NCBI RefSeq assembly: GCF_014651135.1
Contig: NZ_BMWH01000001.1
Coordinates: forward strand, 557,194-621,193
Direction of reading: 5' to 3'
DNA: 64,000 bases
From: Streptomyces echinoruber
Lineage (GTDB): Bacteria > Actinomycetota > Actinomycetes > Streptomycetales > Streptomycetaceae
A program made the position numbers and the translations under genes. The notes beneath the pieces are model-generated. The model was not told where the DNA came from. It did not search any database and saw only the letters and a list, made by a program, of their open reading frames with translations. Numbering within the stretch: position 1 is the stretch's first letter; each line of letters begins with the position of its first letter. This document shows, one piece after another, positions 58,571 to 64,000 of the stretch.

Positions 58571-59525
58571 CCGCAACGCGCTCACGGCGGCCGCTCTGAC
58601 CGCTCTGTCGCTGACGGTGAGCGGATGCGTGGTGGTGCACGGCGAGCGGGAGGTGCTCCCGGCCGCCACGCGCGCCGAGGCGGCGCAGGCGCTGCGGCAG
58701 TTCACGGCCGCGTACAACAGGGCCGACAAGGCGTACGACAGCTCGCTGGACGCCGGCCGCGTCACCGGCGCGCTCGGCGCCATCGACGCCGCCCGGCTGA
58801 GGGCGGGCCACAAGAACCATCCCGGCGGCAACCCGAACCACACGCCGCTGAAGCTGACGGACGCGAAGTTCACCATCCCCAAGAAGGCGGGCTGGCCGCG
58901 TTGGTTCCTCGCCGACGCCCACGGCAACAAGGGCGGTGACGCGCGCTGGCTGCTGGTGTTCGTCCGCACCGGCCCGGGCGAGCCGTGGCGGGTGGCGTAC
59001 CTGACGCTGGTGGCACCCGGGGACGTGCCGAAGTTCCGCACCGACCGCGGCGGTTGGGCCGAGGCGGTGCCCGCGGACTCCTCGCGGTTCGCCGTCGCGC
59101 CGCGGGACCTGAGCCGCGCCTACGCGGCCTACCTGCAAAAGGGCGGCAAGGACTTCGCGCCGGGCCCGCACACCAGCGGCTGGCGGCAACTGCGGGAGAA
59201 GAACGCGGCCAAGCCGGGCCTGGCCACGCAGTACATCGACGAGCCGCTCACCACCGGCGCCTACGCGCCGCTGGCGCTGCGCACCGCGGACGGCGGTGCG
59301 CTGGTGTTCTTCACCACGCACCACTTCCAGAAGCAGACGGCCGCCCGGGGCGCGTCCGTGCCCACCCCCAACCAGGACGTGCTGGCCCTGACGAAGGGCG
59401 AGATCAAGCAGTCGCTGACGATGGAGTTCGTCTCCAACGAGGTCGCCCTCGACCCCGCGAAGGGCACGGGCGGGGTGGCGGTGCTGGGCCGCGTCCAGGG
59501 GCTGACCACGGCGCAGGGGGAATAG
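58530..59525 (+). CDS. Lipoprotein of unknown function, last gene of the efe transcript
   Basis: A 331-residue lipoprotein. The signal has an Arg-rich start (RDRSRSRLRRRDR), a helix LTAAALTALSLTVSGC and the lipidated Cys. The mature part has FTAAYNRADKAYDSSLDAG, then a beta-rich central part with PRWFLADA and WLLVFVRTGPGEPWRVAY. I do not recognise a catalytic motif. ATG 58530 has a GAAGGTGAAGG ribosome-binding site inside the end of efeU (41-base overlap). A role in iron uptake is suggested only by position. Confidence 0.75.
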   Translation: MSRDRSRSRLRRRDRNALTAAALTALSLTVSGCVVVHGEREVLPAATRAEAAQALRQFTAAYNRADKAYDSSLDAGRVTGALGAIDAARLRAGHKNHPGGNPNHTPLKLTDAKFTIPKKAGWPRWFLADAHGNKGGDARWLLVFVRTGPGEPWRVAYLTLVAPGDVPKFRTDRGGWAEAVPADSSRFAVAPRDLSRAYAAYLQKGGKDFAPGPHTSGWRQLREKNAAKPGLATQYIDEPLTTGAYAPLALRTADGGALVFFTTHHFQKQTAARGASVPTPNQDVLALTKGEIKQSLTMEFVSNEVALDPAKGTGGVAVLGRVQGLTTAQGE

Positions 59526-59737
59526 GCGCGCACGGCCCAGGGGAAGAGGCGCGGGGGAACAGGCTCGGACGGAACAAGCGGGGGGACAGGCGCCGGGGGG
59601 AGCAGGTGCGGGGGCCGGAGCCGTCCGCGCGGTCCGTCCCTCCCCGGTCCCTCCTCGAAGCGCCGCCACGCTCCCCCTCGGGGCCGTCTCCGTCCCTCCT
59701 CAGGAGTCCCTCCTCAGGAGCCGTGCGGGCGCCGTCG
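59526..59737. other. Gap without gene, purine-rich then short repeats
   Basis: The left part is GGGGGAACAGG-like purine-rich DNA. A 14-bp unit CCCTCCTCAGGAGT recurs twice near 59697-59722. No gene, no clear hairpin. Confidence 0.5.
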
Positions 59738-60469
59738 TCAGTGGTGCAGGGGCCAGTTCGCGGCCGCGTGGTCGGTCTCCGTGCCGACGTGCCGGGCGCA
59801 GGCGTCGGTGAGGTGCTCCAGCAGGCTGAGCGGGTCGGGCAGCGCGTGCTCGGGGCCGCGCACCCAGTGCACGCTCAGCCCGTCACCGGGCAGCCGGGCG
59901 GGCGGTACGAGGACGTAGGAGCCGCGGCAGTGCCAGCGCAGACCGGGATGCTCGTCCATCGTCTCGGGGTGGCAGTCCAGTTCGCACGGCCACCACTCGT
60001 CCTCGTCCTCGGGGGTGCCGCGGGTGAGGGTGAAGAAGTACATGCGGCCGTCGTCGCTCTCGGCGACCGGGCCGACCTCGACGCCGTCGGCGAGCAGCCG
60101 CTGAAGGGCCTCGCGGCCCGCCTGCAGGGGCACGTCGAGGACGTCGTGCACCATGCCGGTGGCGGTGATGAAGTTGGCCTGCGGCTGGTGCCGGGCCCAG
60201 CGCTCGATCTGCGCGCGGTCGGTGGTGGACTGCGTCTGCCAGGCGAACGACACCGGGTGCCGGGCGGGGCTGGGACAGCCGACGCGGTCACAGGAACACA
60301 TGTAGCCGGCGGGGTGCGCGGCGGGCGCCAGGGGCAGTCCCGCGGCGGCGGCGGCGAGCAGCAGGGCCTCCCGGCCGCCGTCCCCGGCGGTCTCCTTCGG
60401 GCGGCGTTTGAACAGCCACCGCGAGAGTTTTCCCTGCCGGCCCGAACGGCCGCCGAAGTCCGCGCTCAT
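59738..60469 (-). CDS. Bifunctional DNA primase/polymerase (prim-pol) family protein
   Basis: A 243-residue protein of the prim-pol type that is widespread as a single chromosomal gene in Streptomyces. It has AAAAGLPLAPAAHPAGYMC followed by CDRVGCPSPARHPV, a Cys-rich element that may bind zinc. GMVHDVLDVPLQAG includes a D-x-D-type position where the metal-binding aspartates are expected. The end has LRWHCRGSYVLVPP. It is short for an active replicative primase, so a cellular role is not clear. ATG 60469 is used; a 233-bp A/T-richer gap with promoter-like sequence lies upstream. Confidence 0.75.
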   Translation of the reverse strand: MSADFGGRSGRQGKLSRWLFKRRPKETAGDGGREALLLAAAAAGLPLAPAAHPAGYMCSCDRVGCPSPARHPVSFAWQTQSTTDRAQIERWARHQPQANFITATGMVHDVLDVPLQAGREALQRLLADGVEVGPVAESDDGRMYFFTLTRGTPEDEDEWWPCELDCHPETMDEHPGLRWHCRGSYVLVPPARLPGDGLSVHWVRGPEHALPDPLSLLEHLTDACARHVGTETDHAAANWPLHH

Positions 60470-60702
60470 CTATCCCCTTCTGTCCCCGTCCGTCCCCGTG
60501 GTGCCTCGCCGTTGTGCGGTCCAGCATGCCCTATGGTCCCACCATCCTGCGCCCGGGGGGAGCGGAGCCGACGTCTTGGACAGGCACTGACGGGTACCCC
60601 GCACCACAAAACGAGACCGACTTCCTCCCGTTTTTCCCTTTTGTCGGGTTCCGCTTTACCGGGATTTGGCCTGGGGCGCCCGGGACACGGGCGAAAGGCC
60701 CC

Positions 60703-61698
60703 TCACGCCGGCCCGTCCCGCGGCGGCCAGGGATCGCCCCAGGCGGCGTCACGGGCGGCCTTGTACAGGTCGCCGTGGCGCTTGGTGACCGTGCGGCGGC
60801 GCAGCGCGCCGTCGGCCTCGCACAGGTCGAGCAGGACCTGGCCCTTGCGCACCTGCGGGTGGCGCACGACGCGCGCGGGAGCGGGGGCGGCCGACAGGCG
60901 GGTGGCGGCGACGTAGGCGTACTTCTCGTCCTCGTACGGCAGCGAGCCGCCCTTGACCTGCCGGTGCAGGGAGGAGCGGGCGACGCGGGCCGCGAAGTGG
61001 CACCAGTCGCCGCCGGGGGCGATGGGGCAGGCGGCGCCGTGCGGGCAGGGCGCGGCGATACGGAAACCGGCGCCGGCCAGGCGGTCGCGGGCCGCGACGA
61101 TACGCGCGTAGCCGTCCGGGGTGCCCGGCTCGACGATCACCACGGCCCGCGCGGCGGCCGCGGCCGCGTCGACGACGGCCGCGCGGTCGGCGTCGGTGAG
61201 CTCGCCGAGCACGTAGGAGACGGTGACCAGGTCGGTGGGGTCCAGGGCGAGCGCCGTGCCGATGCGGGCCCGCTGCCAGCGGACGGCGGCCAGCGCCGGG
61301 TGGGCGGCGGCGATCTCCCGGCCCAGGGCGAGCGCGGACTCGGCCCAGTCCAGCACCGTCACCGGCCGGGCGCCCGCCCAGGTCTCGGCGACCGCCCAGG
61401 TGGCGGCGCCGGTGCCGCCGCCGACGTCGACGTGCCCGGCGGGCGTGAAGTCCGGCACGGCCCGCGCGAACGCCGCCAGCGCGGCCCGCACGGCCTGGAA
61501 CGTCGCCGGCATGCGGTAGGCGGCGTACGCCACCGCGTCCGCCCGGTCCCGCAGCACCGGCGCGTCCGTCGGCGTCGTCCCCCGGTAGTGGGTGATCAGC
61601 CGCTCCACCGCGGCCGCCGCCCGCTTCGGGGGCAGCCCGTCGAGCAGCCCGTCGAGGGTGGTGCGCAGGAGGTCGGCGGCCGGTGGGGAGACGTTCAC
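60703..61698 (-). CDS. Rsm22-type small ribosomal subunit methyltransferase
   Basis: A 331-residue S-adenosylmethionine-dependent protein. HVDVGGGTGAATWAV is the SAM-binding motif I, VTVLDWAESALALGRE follows, and VTVSYVLGELTD matches the family's middle motif. A Cys cluster CPHGAACPIAPGGDWCHF and the preceding GTPDGY are typical of Rsm22, where the Cys bind an iron-sulphur cluster. It acts on ribosome assembly in mitochondrial relatives. The start is GTG 61698. Its upstream gap to the serine hydrolase is made of repeats. Confidence 0.85.
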   Translation of the reverse strand: MNVSPPAADLLRTTLDGLLDGLPPKRAAAAVERLITHYRGTTPTDAPVLRDRADAVAYAAYRMPATFQAVRAALAAFARAVPDFTPAGHVDVGGGTGAATWAVAETWAGARPVTVLDWAESALALGREIAAAHPALAAVRWQRARIGTALALDPTDLVTVSYVLGELTDADRAAVVDAAAAAARAVVIVEPGTPDGYARIVAARDRLAGAGFRIAAPCPHGAACPIAPGGDWCHFAARVARSSLHRQVKGGSLPYEDEKYAYVAATRLSAAPAPARVVRHPQVRKGQVLLDLCEADGALRRRTVTKRHGDLYKAARDAAWGDPWPPRDGPA

Positions 61699-61707
61699 GG
61701 CTCGATT

Positions 61708-61821
61708 CTCTCAGGTGCCGCCGGGGCTCTCAGGTGCCGCCGGGCCGCCCGTCCGTCCGGGCGGCGCCCTGCCCGTCTCTCTCAGGTGCCGCCGGCCCGC
61801 CCGTCCGTCCGGGCGGCGCCC
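61708..61821. repeat. Tandem copies of the 3' end of the serine hydrolase gene
   Basis: CTCTCAGGTGCCGCCGG starts at 61708, 61727 and 61779. The last two copies match over 43 bp (61727-61769 and 61779-61821) with one mismatch. The TCA at 61782-61784 in the last copy is the minus-strand stop codon of the serine hydrolase, so the 3' end including the stop has been duplicated twice downstream. Confidence 0.85.
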
Positions 61822-62927
61822 CGGCGGACGGGCGGCGCTCCCCGGCGCACCGCCCGGGCCAGCCGCGTCGCCGCCGCCGCGCGGGGACGGCTGTCCGCGC
61901 CGCCCGCGCCGTCCGGGGGGCGCCGTACCGGGTGCACCCGGTTGGTGAGCAGGACGAGGAAGGTGTCGGTGGCCGGGTCCAGGACCAGGGAGGTGCCGGT
62001 GAAGCCGGTGTGGCCGGCGGCTCCCCGGCCGGCGAGTTCGCCCATGAACCAGGGCTGGTCCAGGGCGAAGCCCAGGCCGGGCGGGGTGAGCAGGAGCTCG
62101 ACGAAGTCGGGGCCGAGGATGCGGGCGGGGCCGTAGGCACCGCCCGCGAGCAGGGCGCGGCAGAACACCGCCAGGTCCCGTGCCGTGCCGAACAGCCCGG
62201 CGTGGCCGGCCACCCCGCCCAGCGCCCAGGCGTTCTCGTCGTGGACCTCGCCGCGCAGCATGCCCCGGTCCGCCTTGGCCCAGGGCCGCCGCTGGTCCTC
62301 GGTGGCCGCGGCGCCGGGGCAGGGGCCGAAGCGGGTGGCCGTCATGCCCAGCGGGCGGGTGATGCCGTCGCGCACGAGGGCGTCGAGGCGGCGGCCGGTG
62401 ATGCGCTCCAGGACGTGCTGGAGCAGCAGCATGTTCAGGTCGGAGTAGCAAAAGGCGCCGCCCGGCTCCCCCACCGGTTCCTCGGCCCGCAGCCGCGCCA
62501 GCCGCTCGGCGTCGTCGGCGCAGTCGTACAGCGGCAGTTCGGGCCGCAGGCCGGAGGTGTGGGTGAGCAGCTGGCGCACGGTCACGCCGTGGGCGGCGAC
62601 GCCGCGGAAATCGGGCAGGTAGGCGCCGACGCGGGCGTCGATGCCCAGGGTGCCGCGCTCGATCTGCTGCACGGCGGCGACCGCGGTGAACAGCTTGGTC
62701 AGGGAGGCGAGGTCGAAGGGGGTGTCGACGGTCACCGGCACCCACTGCGCGGGCGGCAGTTCCACGCCCCGGCCGGTGTCGGGGTCGTAGCGGGCGTAGC
62801 GCACGGCCCAGCCGGCCGCCTCCGCCACCGCGACGACCGGGCCGCGCCCGGCGACCACGACGGCGCCGGGTGCCCAGGGGCGTTCACCGGTGGTGAGGGC
62901 GCGGACCTCGCGCACGAGGTGCCGCAT
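61782..62927 (-). CDS. Serine hydrolase of the beta-lactamase / class C penicillin-binding fold
   Basis: A 381-residue hydrolase. The SxxK motif is in FDLASLTKLFTA (about residue 83), the YxN-like motif in FCYSDLNMLLLQ, and the third motif region in AAGHTGFTGTSLVLDP. These fit PF00144 esterases, amidases or D-aminopeptidases rather than a true antibiotic-degrading beta-lactamase. No signal peptide is seen from ATG 62927, so it is probably cytoplasmic. The C-terminal tail (ARTDGRAGGT) comes from repeated DNA. It starts 57 bases after the Bcr-type exporter and is likely co-transcribed. Confidence 0.85.
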   Translation of the reverse strand: MRHLVREVRALTTGERPWAPGAVVVAGRGPVVAVAEAAGWAVRYARYDPDTGRGVELPPAQWVPVTVDTPFDLASLTKLFTAVAAVQQIERGTLGIDARVGAYLPDFRGVAAHGVTVRQLLTHTSGLRPELPLYDCADDAERLARLRAEEPVGEPGGAFCYSDLNMLLLQHVLERITGRRLDALVRDGITRPLGMTATRFGPCPGAAATEDQRRPWAKADRGMLRGEVHDENAWALGGVAGHAGLFGTARDLAVFCRALLAGGAYGPARILGPDFVELLLTPPGLGFALDQPWFMGELAGRGAAGHTGFTGTSLVLDPATDTFLVLLTNRVHPVRRPPDGAGGADSRPRAAAATRLARAVRRGAPPVRRGAARTDGRAGGT

Positions 62928-62983
62928 CTCGCCGGGGTCGAGTCCGGCCCGCTCGGGGCCGCCGTCACGCAGTCTCGGCGCGC

Positions 62984-64000
62984 TCAGCTCTTCTCTCCCG
63001 CAGTCTCGTCCCGCGCGGTTTCGTCCCGCGCGGTTTCGTCCCGCGCGGTTTCGTCCCGCGCGGTTTCGTTCCCCGCAGTCTCGTCCCCCGAATTCTCGTC
63101 CCCCGCACTCTCGGCCGCGCTCGGGCGGGGAGTGCCCCCGTCCGCCGGCCCGTCGTCGCCGGTGCCGGTGCGGCTCCGGGTGCCGGTTCCGGCCCTGCGG
63201 GGACGGCACATTCCCACGAAACAGGCCAGCGCCGCCAGCGCGGCCGCCAGTTGGACCACGGCCATCGGCACCGCGGTGGTCTCCCCGGCCACGCCGACCA
63301 GCGGGGAGGCGACCGCGCCGATGAGGAAGGAGGTGGTGCCCAGCAGCGCGGAGGCGGAGCCGGCGGCGTGCCGGGTGCGCGTCAGGGCGAGCGTCTGTGT
63401 GTTGGGCAGGGTGAAGCCCATCGCCGACATCAGCACGAACAGCGCGGCGGCCACGGGCGCGAGCCCGACCCGGCCGAGCGCTCCGCAGGCCATGAGCAGC
63501 AGCGCGGCCGCGGCGAGCGCGATGGCGGCCAGGCCGCAGGCCAGCACCCGGTCCAGGCGGACCCGGCCGACGAGCACCTTGCCGTTGACCTGCCCGGCGA
63601 CCACCAGGCCGACGGAGTTGAGGCCGAACAGCAGGCTGTAGGTCTGCGGGGAGGCGCCGTAGATCTCCTGGATCACGAACGGCGAGGCGGCAATGTATGC
63701 GAACAGCGCGGCGAAGGCGAAGCCGCCCGCCAGGACGTATCCGGTGAAGGGCCGGTCGGCCAGCAGCCGGCGCATGGAGCGCAGCGCCTCCCCCGTCCCG
63801 CCGCCGTGCCGCCCGTGCGGCGGCAGCGTCTCCGGCAGCCTGGTCCACACCAGGGCGCCCAGCAGCAGGCCGACGCCGGTGAGGACGACGAAGACGCCCC
63901 GCCAGTCCGTCACCCGCAGGATCTGGCCGCCGACGAGCGGGGCGACGATCGGCGCGACACCGGAGATCAGCATGAGGGTGGAGAAGAAGCGCGCCATGGC
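62984..64000 (-). CDS. Bcr/CflA family drug exporter, 5' part outside window
   Basis: The C-terminal 339 residues of an MFS exporter are visible. The frame stays open to the right edge and the segment ARFFSTLMLISGVAPIVAPLVGG corresponds to helix five of Bcr proteins, so about 130-150 residues lie outside. Later helices include SLLFGLNSVGLVVAGQVN and ALFVLMSAMGFTLPNTQTLAL, diagnostic of Bcr/CflA. The cytoplasmic tail ends in an acidic repeat: ARDET four times, encoded by a 15-bp tandem repeat at 63011-63070. Confidence 0.87.
   Translation of the reverse strand, partial: AMARFFSTLMLISGVAPIVAPLVGGQILRVTDWRGVFVVLTGVGLLLGALVWTRLPETLPPHGRHGGGTGEALRSMRRLLADRPFTGYVLAGGFAFAALFAYIAASPFVIQEIYGASPQTYSLLFGLNSVGLVVAGQVNGKVLVGRVRLDRVLACGLAAIALAAAALLLMACGALGRVGLAPVAAALFVLMSAMGFTLPNTQTLALTRTRHAAGSASALLGTTSFLIGAVASPLVGVAGETTAVPMAVVQLAAALAALACFVGMCRPRRAGTGTRSRTGTGDDGPADGGTPRPSAAESAGDENSGDETAGNETARDETARDETARDETARDETAGEKS
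63011..63070. repeat. 15-bp in-frame tandem repeat in the exporter's tail, four copies
   Basis: CCGCGCGGTTTCGTC occurs at 63011, 63026, 63041 and 63056 (last base changed). On the minus strand it encodes the ARDET pentapeptide four times. Diverged units flank it on both sides. Confidence 0.88.

Overview
This window is a piece of chromosome from a high-GC actinomycete, almost certainly a Streptomyces. Coding regions have near-saturated G/C third positions, GTG starts are common, no TTA codon was seen in any called gene, and the gene set is typical of the genus: LacI-type MalR with malEFG, GlnE, GlnA2, an AfsR/BTAD regulator, NpdG, the EfeOBU iron system, a DmdR/IdeR-type iron box and AdpA-like sites. 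No rRNA, tRNA, CRISPR array, insertion sequence, prophage or origin was found. The first gene (left edge) and the last gene (right edge) are cut by the window.

Left part (1-23 kb): alpha-glucan use. A secreted two-headed amylase/pullulanase (1837-7233), a secreted alpha-amylase (13969-15342), an alpha-glucosidase (15491-17176) and the maltose/maltodextrin ABC importer malE-malF-malG, with the divergent repressor malR. Related TTGCTGAA / CTTGCA elements lie in front of pulA, aml and malE, which fits one MalR regulon. Hairpins after malE, malG and aglA probably grade expression inside the cluster.

Inserted between pulA and aml is a tight four-gene accessory operon (7605-13924): a small membrane protein, a GMC flavo-oxidoreductase, a homologue of plant fatty-acid alpha-dioxygenase, and a trypsin-like protease fused to an alpha/beta-hydrolase. 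The dioxygenase keeps the catalytic Tyr, the proximal His and the carboxylate-binding His/Thr, but has Arg in place of the distal haem His. This is the best candidate for an undescribed system, probably lipid or oxylipin chemistry.

Middle part (23-43 kb): nitrogen and housekeeping functions. glnE, a VioB-type ferritin-like protein preceded by a 40-codon peptide, glnA2, flavohaemoglobin hmp with its repressor nsrR, a secreted sedolisin protease with two AdpA-like sites, glutamine-dependent NAD synthetase, an EEP-family membrane protein, a drug exporter with a TetR regulator and a 29-bp palindromic operator, panB, and a DrrAB-type ABC exporter.

Right part (43-64 kb): a large AfsR-like regulator coupled to a DUF6578 protein, an M50 membrane protease, NpdG, a sialidase without a signal peptide, an MFS exporter, methionine aminopeptidase, a PhzF-like protein, the iron-box-controlled efeO-efeB-efeU operon with a trailing lipoprotein gene, a primase/polymerase-family protein, an Rsm22-type methyltransferase, a beta-lactamase-fold serine hydrolase and a Bcr/CflA exporter.

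A genome-structure theme runs through the window. Many intergenic gaps hold short GC-rich tandem repeats, and in at least six genes the repeat unit contains or begins at the stop codon, as if gene 3' ends had been tandemly duplicated past the terminator codon.
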